DNA of 55,315 bases from NCBI GenBank assembly GCA_023415275.1, contig JAEZLJ010000167.1, positions 1 to 55,315 of the forward strand, written 5' to 3'. The notes under the pieces were generated by a model that had not been told where the DNA came from, searched no databases, and saw nothing but the letters and a program-made list of their open reading frames with translations. This document shows, piece after piece, positions 27,364-36,852 of the stretch. Every line of letters starts with the position of its first letter. Position 1 is the first letter of the stretch. The translations under genes were made by a program, and so were the position numbers. Source of the stretch: Bacteroidota bacterium (GTDB lineage: Bacteria; Bacteroidota; Bacteroidia; Chitinophagales; Chitinophagaceae).

Positions 27364-28554
27364 ATGAGCTATACACGTCAGGATCTTGAAGCATTACAAC
27401 AATTTTATTACAACCAGTTGATAAAAGATACAGTTCCTTTCTGGTTTCCCAGGTCATACGATACAGAACATGGAGGCTTTTTATTGATGCGTGAAGCAGA
27501 TGGGAGTTTGCTAGATGATGATAAGGCGGTTTGGATCCAGGGTCGTGCTACCTGGCTACTTTCTACCCTTTACAATACAGTAGAGAAAAGAGCAGAATGG
27601 CTGGAAGGCGCCAGGTTGGGTTATGAATTCTTAAACAAATATTGTTTTGACAGCGATGGTCAAATGTTCTTTCATGTGACCAGGGATGGCCAACCTCTTC
27701 GTAAAAGAAGATACTTTTTCTCTGAAACATTTTATGTAATAGCAGCAGCTGCTTATGCTAAAGCCAGTGCTGATGAAAAAGCTTCAGAAAATGCCAGGAG
27801 GGTGTTTGGAACATGCATTGATTATGCAAGCGGAAACAAAAAACTTCCTTCTAAATTTACCGGGATCCGCCCGGCTAAAGGAATTGGGGTGCCGATGATC
27901 ATGATGAATACAGCACAGCAATTGAGAGAAACTATTGGGGATGAGCGTTGTGATGAATGGATATCAAAATGGATCTCTGAAATTGAAAGTGATTTTGTCA
28001 AAGATGATATTAAATGTGTCATGGAACAAGTGGCGCCCGATGGAAGCATCATAGATCATATTGATGGAAGAACATTAAATCCAGGGCATGCCATTGAAGG
28101 CGCCTGGTTTATATTGCAAGAGGCAAAATACCGCAATAATGATCCCAGGTTGATAACCCTTGGTTGTAAAATGCTGGATTATATGTGGGACCGGGGCTTG
28201 GATAAAGAATATGGAGGTATATTATATTTCAGGGATGTATATGGAAGGCCAGTGCAGGAATACTGGCAGGATATGAAGTTTTGGTGGCCGCAAAATGAAG
28301 TAATCATTGCCACGCTTCTGGCGTATTTAATGACCGGTAATGAAAAGTATGCCCAATGGCATAAAATGATACATGAATATGCCTACAGTCATTTCCATGA
28401 TAAGCAACATGGAGAGTGGTTCGGCTATTTGCACAGGGATGGAACAGTGGCCCAAACGGCAAAGGGAAATCTATTTAAAGGACCATTTCACCTGCCAAGG
28501 CAGGAATGGTTTTGCAGCCAGGTGCTGCTTGAACATTTAAATCAAATGGCTTAG
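27364..28554 (+). CDS. N-acylglucosamine 2-epimerase (AGE family)
   Basis: This 396-residue cytoplasmic enzyme of the (alpha/alpha)6-barrel AGE/renin-binding-protein family is about the usual length. Landmarks are WIQGRATWLLSTLYN near 55, HVTRDGQPLRKRRYFFSE near 105, LNPGHAIEGAWF near 240 and KGPFHLPRQEWF near the end. In Bacteroides the equivalent NanE interconverts ManNAc and GlcNAc without phosphorylation, completing the step after the lyase. There is no signal peptide. It sits directly after the sialidase gene. A cellobiose 2-epimerase is the alternative within the family, but context favours ManNAc. Confidence 0.92.
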   Translation: MSYTRQDLEALQQFYYNQLIKDTVPFWFPRSYDTEHGGFLLMREADGSLLDDDKAVWIQGRATWLLSTLYNTVEKRAEWLEGARLGYEFLNKYCFDSDGQMFFHVTRDGQPLRKRRYFFSETFYVIAAAAYAKASADEKASENARRVFGTCIDYASGNKKLPSKFTGIRPAKGIGVPMIMMNTAQQLRETIGDERCDEWISKWISEIESDFVKDDIKCVMEQVAPDGSIIDHIDGRTLNPGHAIEGAWFILQEAKYRNNDPRLITLGCKMLDYMWDRGLDKEYGGILYFRDVYGRPVQEYWQDMKFWWPQNEVIIATLLAYLMTGNEKYAQWHKMIHEYAYSHFHDKQHGEWFGYLHRDGTVAQTAKGNLFKGPFHLPRQEWFCSQVLLEHLNQMA

Positions 28555-28571
28555 GCTATTCAAATTTGCTG

Positions 28572-29477
28572 ATGTTTCACTTAAGTAAAAGTTGGAGTTG
28601 GTTATTGGCGGGGTTTTTATTTGCTGTGCTCTGGGCATCAGCATCCACTGCCACCAAGATCGGGCTAACCGTGGCTCAACCTTTTGTAATTGCCGAAATG
28701 CGTTTTGCCATAGCCTCCCTCATCATGTTGTTTATAGCTCATTTGATATTCAGGCATCGATTGCCGGTGAAAGGTGAATGGAAGCAACTGTTGATATACG
28801 GGCTGCTAAATATCAGCATCTACCTGGGCCTTTATGTGGTGGCTATGCAGGAGGTCACTGCAGGCATTGGTGCACTTGCTGTGGCTACCAATCCTGTGAT
28901 CATCAGTTTCATAGCAACCTTCTTTTTGAAAAAGAGTCCACATTATACGCTTATTATTTCTCTTATTGTTTGTTCGTTGGGGGTGTTGTGTGCTTCCTGG
29001 CCTTTGTTGGGGCAGGCAACGGTAAGCCTGCATGGGTTGGCCATATTGTTATTAAGTATGTTATCCTATTCAGTGGGTGCAACATATTTTGCTTCCAGGA
29101 ATTGGAATGGATTATCTCTTCTTACTATCAATGGATGGCAAACATTGATAGGAGGAGTGATTTTATTGCCGGTTACTTTTTTCCTTTATAGAAACGCTGA
29201 AAATCATTTTAACAGCAGGTTCTGGTTTTCAGTAAGCTGGCTGGCTATACCGGTATCAGTTTTTGCCGTGCAGCTTTGGTTATGGTTATTGCAGTTAAAT
29301 GCCATACGGGCAGGGCTTTGGTTATTTCTTTGTCCTTTGTTCGGATTTATTATTGCCGCATGGATCTTACATGATTCAATTAGTCTTTATACAATTGTTG
29401 GAGTGCTAATGGTAATTGCAGGTTTGCTATTGTCGAGGATTAAAGCAAGAAAACCTGAAGTAATACTTGAAGGTTGA
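28572..29477 (+). CDS. EamA/DMT-superfamily permease
   Basis: This is a 301-residue membrane protein with ten hydrophobic segments in two EamA repeats (about 10-140 and 150-290). Landmarks are GFLFAVLWASASTATKIG at the start and LLNISIYLGLYVVAMQEV in the first repeat. Drug/metabolite exporters and some sugar or nucleotide-sugar carriers share this fold, so substrate cannot be assigned. It starts 17 bases after the epimerase stop, inside the sialic acid operon. I chose the ATG at 28572 over a TTG two codons upstream. Confidence 0.88.
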   Translation: MFHLSKSWSWLLAGFLFAVLWASASTATKIGLTVAQPFVIAEMRFAIASLIMLFIAHLIFRHRLPVKGEWKQLLIYGLLNISIYLGLYVVAMQEVTAGIGALAVATNPVIISFIATFFLKKSPHYTLIISLIVCSLGVLCASWPLLGQATVSLHGLAILLLSMLSYSVGATYFASRNWNGLSLLTINGWQTLIGGVILLPVTFFLYRNAENHFNSRFWFSVSWLAIPVSVFAVQLWLWLLQLNAIRAGLWLFLCPLFGFIIAAWILHDSISLYTIVGVLMVIAGLLLSRIKARKPEVILEG

Positions 29478-29511
29478 CATTCTTTCAATATTAAAATTTC
29501 GCTGTGAATAA

Positions 29512-29522
29512 TTGTATAGAAT
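29512..29522 (+). repeat. Eleven-base motif shared by two GH20 upstream regions, copy 1
   Basis: TTGTATAGAAT occurs here, about 100 bases before the SGNH-GH20 start, and again at 32259-32269 before the next GH20 gene. It may be a promoter element (it contains a TATAnnAT-like core) or chance. Confidence 0.3.
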
Positions 29523-29618
29523 CATAATGAAATCATAGCTGTGATGAATTGGTTGTTGACAAAAAACTGCCAGGTGAGTGATCAATAAAACAGAATTGTA
29601 AAATAATTGTCCATTTCA

Positions 29619-32186
29619 ATGCAAAAGTATTTTATTGTTTTTATAGCACTCGTGTTTGGATCTGTCTCAATAGCACAGCAGGGGTCACGCTATATACCCG
29701 AGTCTTCACTAAGTACTTATTACCTACAACGGGGCAGCTTGTTCGGGCAATTGCCAACAACTTCCGGGGATGTGATCTTTTTAGGCAATAGTATAACAGA
29801 CGGTGGGGAATGGAGTGAAATGTTCAAAGATCTAGATATAAAGAACAGGGGCATTAGTGGCGACATATCTGCAGGCGTTTTGAACCGGTTACGTGAGGTC
29901 ACAGACAGAAAGCCTTCCAGGCTTTTTCTAATGATTGGGATCAATGACCTGGCCAGTGGCATTTCTGTAGATAGTCTTACTAAAAACATACTGTTGATCG
30001 CAAGCCAGGTACATGAAAACAGTCCAGGTACAAGACTTTACATCCAAAGCCTGTTGCCTGTAAATGAATATTATGGAAAATTTCCCGGGCACACAAAGAA
30101 GCTTACTGAGGTAATACAAGTAAATAAGATCCTGGAAAAATATGCCCCGGCTTACCATTACCAGTTCATTGATCTGTTTACGCATTTTAAAAATGCTGAT
30201 GGAAAGCTGGATACAGCCTATACGAATGATGGATTGCATTTGACCGGAAAAGGCTACATGTTATGGAAGCACCTTGTCTATCCTTATGTGTATGGATTAA
30301 CCAATTTCCCTGCCTTATTGCCAATGCCCAGGAAAGTAGATTGGAAGCAAGGTCTTTTTCCCTGGTATGCGCTTCAATCCATTGAAGTGAAAGATGATGC
30401 TATTGTTAATCAAGGAACATGGCTGCAAAATCAATTGCAGGCCTTAGGGTTTACCATCCCCTTAAATACTAAAAGCAGCAAGCATATTATTGAATTAAAA
30501 CTTGGGAATGTAAAAGCTCCCATGAATAAGGAAGAGGCTTATCAATTAACAGTGCGACCAGAAAAAATCGAATTGGTGGCTAATACGTCGCATGGCATAT
30601 TCAACGGACTTCAAACATTGCTGCAACTGGCTTATACGGGCGTATATGTAAATAGCTGTGATATTACTGATTGGCCTTCTTTTTCATGGAGGGGGTATAT
30701 GGTGGATGTGGGCCGCAATTATATGTCGATGGAGCTGCTAAAGGAGCAGATTGAAATGATGTCAAGATATAAGATGAATGTATTTCATTTTCATCCGACA
30801 GAAGATATTGCATGGCGCTTTGCCATTGAGCAGTATCCTCAGCTGACTGCGCCTGAGCATATGTTAAGAGATAAAGGCATGTATTATACAGAGGCCGACA
30901 TTAAGGAATTAATCAGTTTTTGTAAAGAAAGGTTCATCACATTTATCCCGGAAATAGACATGCCCGGTCATAGTGCTGCCTTCAAAAGAGCTATGAAAAC
31001 AGATATGCAATCCGATTCGGGAATAATAATTATTAAGAACATACTGAAAGAGATCTGTGACAAATATGATGTGCCTTACATTCATATTGGCGCCGATGAA
31101 GTGAAGATCACCAATCAAAGTTTCATACCCGAGGTTTCGAAGTTTTTGGAAAGCAAGGCCAGGAAAATTATAGGATGGCAACCAGGTGGCAATTTCACTG
31201 ACAATACCATCCGGCAACTATGGATGGATGATGCAGGGAAAGTAGTGAATAATCCAAAATTGCAATACATAGATAGCAGGCATTTGTACCTGAACCATAT
31301 GGATCCTTTGGAAAGTGTGGTTACCCTATTCAACAGGCAATTAGCTGGAAATGATAATGGAACTTCAAGCGCATTGGGTGCCATCATTTGCCTGTGGAAT
31401 GACCGGGCTGCAGCGCGTGAAGAAGAGCTGTTAAAAATGAACCCTGTGTATCCTGCCATGTTAACTTTTGCAGAAAGAAGCTGGAAGGGTGGAGGGCAAA
31501 CCCAATGGATCTCCAATATCAGTGACGGAGACAAGAATAACTTTGTTGAGTTTGAGAACAGGCTATTAAGCCATAAAAAGCTTTATTTCAATAACAAGCC
31601 TTTTCCTTATGTGAAGCAATCTTCTTTAAGCTGGCAATTGATAGGGCCATTTCCAAATGGCGGCAATCTATCAAAGAAGTTCTGGCCCGATACCAATTTT
31701 ACCAGGCAACTAATACCAGGCGCTGATTCGGTAACTGGAAGCACCATTGTGTTGCGGCATTGGTGGGCTCCCTTGATAAAAGGTGCCATTAAATTACCTG
31801 AAGAAAATACTACCTGGTATGCCAGTACCCGGATATGGAGTAATGTGGCGGGTGAGCAGGAGTTTTGGATAGGATTCAATAATTTTTCCCGTTCACAGGC
31901 TACCAATTCACCCCCGGCTGGACAGTGGGATAATAAAAGTTCAGCAGTGTGGGTAAATGGTCAATTGATTGATCCGCCCACCTGGAAGCATGCAGCACAG
32001 GAAGGCAACCTGGAAATCCCGTTAGTGGATGAAGGATATGAGTATCGTAAGCCTGCAAAAATTTATTTGAACAAGGGTTGGAACACTGTATTGATCAAGG
32101 CTCCTGTTGGAAGCTTTAAAGGCATCAACTGGAACAACCCGGTGAAGTGGATGTTTACTTTTGCGCCTCTTCATACTTTGAATTAG
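29619..32186 (+). CDS. SGNH hydrolase + GH20 hexosaminidase-like fusion
   Basis: This is an 855-residue secreted protein. After a signal peptide (about 1-20, GSVSIAQQG) an SGNH domain (about 25-220) shows IFLGNSITDGG, IGINDLASG and DGLHLTGKGY. A GH20 N-terminal domain (about 225-345) is followed by a GH20 barrel (about 350-620) with FHFHPTEDIAW, EIDMPGHSAA and the catalytic pair D493-E494 in HIGADEVK. A jelly-roll-like tail ends the protein. It could couple sugar deacetylation with release of terminal beta-linked GlcNAc or GalNAc. The barrel is shorter than in the following GH20 enzyme. I chose the ATG at 29619 over a TTG at 29607. Confidence 0.87.
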   Translation: MQKYFIVFIALVFGSVSIAQQGSRYIPESSLSTYYLQRGSLFGQLPTTSGDVIFLGNSITDGGEWSEMFKDLDIKNRGISGDISAGVLNRLREVTDRKPSRLFLMIGINDLASGISVDSLTKNILLIASQVHENSPGTRLYIQSLLPVNEYYGKFPGHTKKLTEVIQVNKILEKYAPAYHYQFIDLFTHFKNADGKLDTAYTNDGLHLTGKGYMLWKHLVYPYVYGLTNFPALLPMPRKVDWKQGLFPWYALQSIEVKDDAIVNQGTWLQNQLQALGFTIPLNTKSSKHIIELKLGNVKAPMNKEEAYQLTVRPEKIELVANTSHGIFNGLQTLLQLAYTGVYVNSCDITDWPSFSWRGYMVDVGRNYMSMELLKEQIEMMSRYKMNVFHFHPTEDIAWRFAIEQYPQLTAPEHMLRDKGMYYTEADIKELISFCKERFITFIPEIDMPGHSAAFKRAMKTDMQSDSGIIIIKNILKEICDKYDVPYIHIGADEVKITNQSFIPEVSKFLESKARKIIGWQPGGNFTDNTIRQLWMDDAGKVVNNPKLQYIDSRHLYLNHMDPLESVVTLFNRQLAGNDNGTSSALGAIICLWNDRAAAREEELLKMNPVYPAMLTFAERSWKGGGQTQWISNISDGDKNNFVEFENRLLSHKKLYFNNKPFPYVKQSSLSWQLIGPFPNGGNLSKKFWPDTNFTRQLIPGADSVTGSTIVLRHWWAPLIKGAIKLPEENTTWYASTRIWSNVAGEQEFWIGFNNFSRSQATNSPPAGQWDNKSSAVWVNGQLIDPPTWKHAAQEGNLEIPLVDEGYEYRKPAKIYLNKGWNTVLIKAPVGSFKGINWNNPVKWMFTFAPLHTLN

Positions 32187-32258
32187 TGATTTGAATGTTG
32201 AATAGATTTCTACCGTGAACACTTGGTTTAGGAAAGTAAAGGTCAGAAAGTGAGAAGC

Positions 32259-32269
32259 TTGTATAGAAT
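32259..32269 (+). repeat. Eleven-base motif shared by two GH20 upstream regions, copy 2
   Basis: Second copy of TTGTATAGAAT, 150 bases before the GH20 start, in the 223-base gap between the two GH20 genes. The gap also holds the perfect 10-base palindrome GTCATATGAC at 32331-32340 and no open frame of note. Confidence 0.3.
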
Positions 32270-32409
32270 AATCAAAAAATTAATTTCAAAACAAGGATAC
32301 ACTCAAAGCATTATTTAGCACCCCAAAAAGGTCATATGACATTAAATAAATGGCTTCACCAAACTGGATTGAAAATATATTACATCACCCGATGAAACTT
32401 AATATAATC

Positions 32410-34710
32410 ATGATGAAAAAAATAGTACCCATGTTCCTCATTACCTGGCCCCTGTTCAGCATGGCGCAACCGGCAGGTATTATTCCACAGCCTGTAAGCA
32501 TTCATTTTGATGGAGGCAGTTTTATAGTTGATGGCAATACATCCTTACGATTTAATGCTGCTGATAAAGACATTGCCGCAGCTGCTGGTTTTTTTCAGTC
32601 CTGTATACGATCTGTTTCTGCTTACAATTTACCCTTCAATGCGAAGAAAGGCAAGGCTATTGAATTCCGCCTGGGCAAAACGCCAGAAATTGGTGATGAG
32701 GGTTACCTGCTGCAAGTAACACCCACAGCCGTGAAGATCACTGCCAATAAAAAAGCGGGTATCATTTATGCCTTTCAAACCATTCTGCAAACATTGCCTG
32801 CCATTCGCACCAATGCGCAGCTTAGTATTCCAGCCATGCAGGTTAAGGATTATCCCAGGTTTCAGTGGCGCGGCATGCACCTGGATGTGAGCCGCCATTT
32901 CTTTTCACCAGAGTTGGTAAAGGAATATATCAACTTGATGGCCACCTATAAAATGAACACCTTTCACTGGCATCTTTCTGACGACCAGGGTTGGCGTATC
33001 GAGATAAAAAAATATCCAGAGCTTACCTCTGTAGCAGCCTGGCGTGTTGACCAAACCGATAAAGTATGGGGCGACAGACCACAGGCAAAGGAAGGAGAAC
33101 CAGCCACCTATGGTGGATACTATACACAAGAACAGGTTAAAGATATTATTCGCTATGCCGCAGAGCGCAACATTACCATTGTGCCGGAGCTGGATGTGCC
33201 AGGCCATAGTGCAGCTGCCATTGCGGCCTATCCTTATTTAAGCTGCACACAACAGAGACAATTACCCATGACAGGCGGCAACTACACCGGTGTATCCTCC
33301 AACCTTTGTCCTGGTAATGACAGCGTATTTACATTCCTGCAAAATGTGTATGGTGAGGTCATTAATTTATTCCCTTCCAAATACATTCATATTGGTGGAG
33401 ACGAAGTGGATAAAACAGCATGGAAACTCTGTCCCAAATGCCAGGCAAGGATGAAAGCCCTGAATCTTAAAAATGAAGAGGAACTTCAAAGCTATTTCAT
33501 CAGGCGCATGGAAAAATTCATCGTTGGTAAAAAAAGAAAGATGATAGGATGGGACGAGATACTTGAAGGGGGATTGGCGCCTGAAGCCACTGTAATGAGC
33601 TGGAGAGGTGAAGCAGGTGGCATTGCTGCTGCCAAAATGAATCAAAACGTAGTTATGACACCAGGCAACCCCGTCTATTTTGACCACTACCAGGCCGATC
33701 CTGCTACAGAACCATTAGCAATAGGTGGGTTCAATACGCTAAAAAAAGTCTATGATTACGAGCCCATACCTTCTGAATTGACCCAGCATCAGGCCAACTT
33801 TGTGCTGGGTGCCCAGGCTAATCTTTGGGCAGAATACATTACTACTCCTGCACATGTGGAATACATGGTGCTGCCCCGCATGCTGGCATTGGCTGAAGTA
33901 GTTTGGAGCCCAAAAGAAGGTCGTGACTGGGAAAGTTTTAATGAGCGCTTGCAAGCACAGTTTAAGGTCTTTGATCAAAAAGGACTGGCTTACAGTAAGG
34001 GTAATTTTAAAGTGAGTATAAAACCTTCCTCTAGCAACAACCAATTATTTGTTACACTCTCCACGGAAGCATATAAAGGTAAAGTGTATTATTCACTCAA
34101 TGGAGAACAACCAGGGCTTCAAAGTGCGGTGTATGACCGACCTGTTAAAATCGATTCCTCGCTGGTGCTTAAGGCAGTAACAGTGGTGGATGGAAAGGTG
34201 ATAAGTGTAGTGCCTGCACAACAAAGCTTTGTGATGCATAAGGCTATTGGAAAGAACGTGGTGTATACTAACCCTGTCAGCCGTTATTACATGGCTGATG
34301 GACCCAATTCATTGACCGACGGAGTCAGGGGTACATCTGAGGTAGGTAAGTTCTGGCATGGCTTTGCCGGGAGAGACCTGGTGGCTACCATTGACCTTGG
34401 TAAAACATCCTCTATTCATACCATATCTATTGGCTGCCTGCAGCATTTCAGGGACTGGATCATGATGCCTCAAGAGGTAAGCTTCGAGGTGTCGGATGAT
34501 GGCGAACATTTTACTGAGGTAGCCAAAGTGTTGAATGATGTTTCCCTGCAGAACCAGTCGTCTGTGATCAGGGACTTTACTGCCAATTTCCCTGAACAAA
34601 AAGCAAGGTATGTAAGAGTGACGGCTAAAAAGTTAGACGCTCTACCAAAAGGCCATCCCGGTGAGGGGCAGCCTGCCTGGATATTTAGTGATGAAATTAT
34701 TGTGAATTGA
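32410..34710 (+). CDS. GH20 beta-N-acetylhexosaminidase with C-terminal discoidin-like domain
   Basis: This is a 766-residue secreted exo-hexosaminidase. The signal peptide ends near 20 (WPLFSMAQ). A GH20b domain lies at about 22-140. The catalytic barrel at about 145-490 has WRGMHLDVSRHFF, FHWHLSDDQGW and D331-E332 in HIGGDEVDKTAW. A CHB_HEX_C-like segment lies at about 500-610. A discoidin/F5-8C-like domain at about 615-766 (LTDGVRGTSE, then FEVSDDGEHF) probably binds glycan. It removes terminal beta-GlcNAc or beta-GalNAc. The frame opens at an ATG at 32350, but the signal peptide begins at the ATG at 32410, so I use that. Confidence 0.92.
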   Translation: MMKKIVPMFLITWPLFSMAQPAGIIPQPVSIHFDGGSFIVDGNTSLRFNAADKDIAAAAGFFQSCIRSVSAYNLPFNAKKGKAIEFRLGKTPEIGDEGYLLQVTPTAVKITANKKAGIIYAFQTILQTLPAIRTNAQLSIPAMQVKDYPRFQWRGMHLDVSRHFFSPELVKEYINLMATYKMNTFHWHLSDDQGWRIEIKKYPELTSVAAWRVDQTDKVWGDRPQAKEGEPATYGGYYTQEQVKDIIRYAAERNITIVPELDVPGHSAAAIAAYPYLSCTQQRQLPMTGGNYTGVSSNLCPGNDSVFTFLQNVYGEVINLFPSKYIHIGGDEVDKTAWKLCPKCQARMKALNLKNEEELQSYFIRRMEKFIVGKKRKMIGWDEILEGGLAPEATVMSWRGEAGGIAAAKMNQNVVMTPGNPVYFDHYQADPATEPLAIGGFNTLKKVYDYEPIPSELTQHQANFVLGAQANLWAEYITTPAHVEYMVLPRMLALAEVVWSPKEGRDWESFNERLQAQFKVFDQKGLAYSKGNFKVSIKPSSSNNQLFVTLSTEAYKGKVYYSLNGEQPGLQSAVYDRPVKIDSSLVLKAVTVVDGKVISVVPAQQSFVMHKAIGKNVVYTNPVSRYYMADGPNSLTDGVRGTSEVGKFWHGFAGRDLVATIDLGKTSSIHTISIGCLQHFRDWIMMPQEVSFEVSDDGEHFTEVAKVLNDVSLQNQSSVIRDFTANFPEQKARYVRVTAKKLDALPKGHPGEGQPAWIFSDEIIVN

Positions 34711-34720
34711 TCTGTATATC

Positions 34721-36739
34721 ATGATTAAACCTATAAGCCTTTTTATTCTCGCCTTTATCATTCAGGCAGCAGCCATAGCACAAAGAGATACGATTAGCCT
34801 GGAAAAGGATTGGCAGTTTGCCATAGATACCAGTAAATTATCAGTATCAGATATTAAGTTCAGGCAAACACTTCCCGGCTTTTATAGGATCAACCTACCG
34901 CACACCTGGAACACGGCAGAAAAAACACAAAATCATTATGGGTGGGGATGGTACCTGAAGAAAATGAAAATTCCATCAAGTTGGAAGAACAGGAATGTGG
35001 TGTTGGAATTTGATGCCGTTAATCATACCGCCTTGGTTTATCTCAATGGTGAAAAAATCACGGAGCACATTGGTGACGGATTCAATCGCTTTTCAGTGAA
35101 CCTTAATGGGAGCCTTTTATATGGAAAAGAAAATATACTGACTGTGGCAGTCAATAACGATTATGGAAACAACAAGGTGCCCTATGGCAGTTCATTTGAC
35201 TGGCCTAATGATGGGGGCCTTATTCGCCCTGTTCGTTTGATTGTCAGTGGTAAGCCTGCTGCCAATTATTTGCATGTGACCCCGGTATGGAACAATGACT
35301 CCCGGGCGGGTCGTGTCAACCTGAAAGTTGGTTTTGATGCCAAAGCTGATCTGCAACTGCACATTGTGGTGCGTGAAGAAAATCAACTTACCTCAAATGA
35401 AGTGTATAATAAAACTTTCACACCAGCCTGGAAGGGCAATGAAGCGACTATAGATTTTACAATTCCACATGTGCATCCATGGCACTTCGACTTTCCAAAC
35501 CTTTATAGGGTGGATGTTACCGTTATTAAAGGAAAAGCCAAGGACAAGATCTCCACAAATACAGGTTTCAGGGAATTGAAATTTGTCAATGGTCAAACCT
35601 TTCTCAACGGAGAAAGGATCAAGCTGATGGGCGTGGAGTGGACTGCAGGTTCCAATCCTGATTATGGATTTGCTGAACCCGACAGCCTGGTTAAAGCTAT
35701 GGGTAAGTTGATGAAAGATGTGAATTGCATTTTTAGCAGGCAGCATTTTCAACAAGGCGAAGTGTTTTATGATTTCTGCGACCGTAATGGCATACTGGTG
35801 CAACAGGAAGTGCCGCTTTGGGGTCCAGAAACTCCCGGAAATAAGGTGATTGCCAACATTGCCAGCCGGCAGTTAGAGGACATGATCCATAACCTTTACA
35901 ATCATCCCAGCATCTTTTCATGGGGTGTGGGAAATGAACTTAGAGCCCGCGATTCAGATGTGAAGCAAATGGTACACGATCTGATCAGAAGGGCAAGGGC
36001 ATTGGATCCGGGCAGGAACACTGCCTATGTCAGTAATACCCTGACGCAAAGCTTCTATAATTCCCCTGGTTTTGCCCCTGATGCCGCAGCTGAGGGAGAT
36101 TATTTGATGATGAATGAATATGGAGGTAGCTGGTGGCCGATACCTCCAGGCAAGATCGGCATGTACCTGGATAGTGTGCATGAAAGTTATCCTGGGAAAC
36201 CTTTTTTTATCTCGGAATTTGGCTTGTGTGAGCCTAATTTCAAAGGTGGTGATGAAAGAAGGGTGGAGGACCTCATTTACCATATGGCTACCTATGAAAG
36301 CAAACCTTATGTGGAGGGTGCTATTTATTTCGATCTTACAGACTACCGCACCCACTATCCCGGCACATCTGAAAACAATAAATTCAGAAGAAGGTTTCAT
36401 GGTGTATATGATATGTATGGACATCCAAAGCCTTCCATGAAGGTGTTGCGTGAGCTATCATCACCAGTGGAAGTGTTTGGAGTCGGTTCTGCTAAAAAAG
36501 GAAAGCTTAAAATATCATTGGTGGGTAGTGTGGGCTTGCCGCAACATGAGGTACGTGGTTATAAAATGTATATCAGTGACAGCACACATAGTTTTACCGA
36601 AACCCACGCCTATAATATTCCCACCGTGCAACCAGGTAAAATCGTAACGGTAGAAGTGGACGACTTGTATAATGGGAAAGGCATCATTACGATAGTGCGG
36701 CCTACGGGGTTTGTAGTGTCAGAGAAATCATTTTATTGA
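34721..36739 (+). CDS. GH2 family glycoside hydrolase, short form
   Basis: This is a 672-residue secreted enzyme, shorter than the LacZ-type GH2 gene at 9.6 kb and without the Bgal_small domain. The signal peptide ends near 20 (QAAAIAQR). The sugar-binding domain has LPHTWNTAE and GWGWYLKKM, and the barrel has the acid/base E406 (WGVGNELRARD) and the nucleophile E499 (FFISEFGLCEP). Beta-galactosidase, beta-mannosidase and beta-glucuronidase all occur in this family. With GH20 next to it, beta-galactosidase or, for an N-glycan core, beta-mannosidase are the best candidates. It is 10 bases after the GH20 stop and appears to close the sialoglycan operon. Confidence 0.88.
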   Translation: MIKPISLFILAFIIQAAAIAQRDTISLEKDWQFAIDTSKLSVSDIKFRQTLPGFYRINLPHTWNTAEKTQNHYGWGWYLKKMKIPSSWKNRNVVLEFDAVNHTALVYLNGEKITEHIGDGFNRFSVNLNGSLLYGKENILTVAVNNDYGNNKVPYGSSFDWPNDGGLIRPVRLIVSGKPAANYLHVTPVWNNDSRAGRVNLKVGFDAKADLQLHIVVREENQLTSNEVYNKTFTPAWKGNEATIDFTIPHVHPWHFDFPNLYRVDVTVIKGKAKDKISTNTGFRELKFVNGQTFLNGERIKLMGVEWTAGSNPDYGFAEPDSLVKAMGKLMKDVNCIFSRQHFQQGEVFYDFCDRNGILVQQEVPLWGPETPGNKVIANIASRQLEDMIHNLYNHPSIFSWGVGNELRARDSDVKQMVHDLIRRARALDPGRNTAYVSNTLTQSFYNSPGFAPDAAAEGDYLMMNEYGGSWWPIPPGKIGMYLDSVHESYPGKPFFISEFGLCEPNFKGGDERRVEDLIYHMATYESKPYVEGAIYFDLTDYRTHYPGTSENNKFRRRFHGVYDMYGHPKPSMKVLRELSSPVEVFGVGSAKKGKLKISLVGSVGLPQHEVRGYKMYISDSTHSFTETHAYNIPTVQPGKIVTVEVDDLYNGKGIITIVRPTGFVVSEKSFY

Positions 36740-36831
36740 AGAAATAAAGAAATATGTTTCCTGGAGCATTTAATTACTGAAAGAAATTCATGAATTGTTA
36801 CTAAAATAATTTTGATTATTCATTCTTTGTT

Positions 36832-36849
36832 AGTATGTTTGAACATACT
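36832..36849. promoter_or_regulatory. Candidate HutC-type operator at the regulator's own start
   Basis: AGTATGTT-TG-AACATACT is a perfect 8-base inverted repeat with a 2-base centre. It ends three bases before the ATG at 36853. Read by its core it is TATGT-N4-ACATA. Repressor bound here would block both transcription and the start region, which points to autoregulation. Confidence 0.7.
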
Positions 36850-36852
36850 TAC

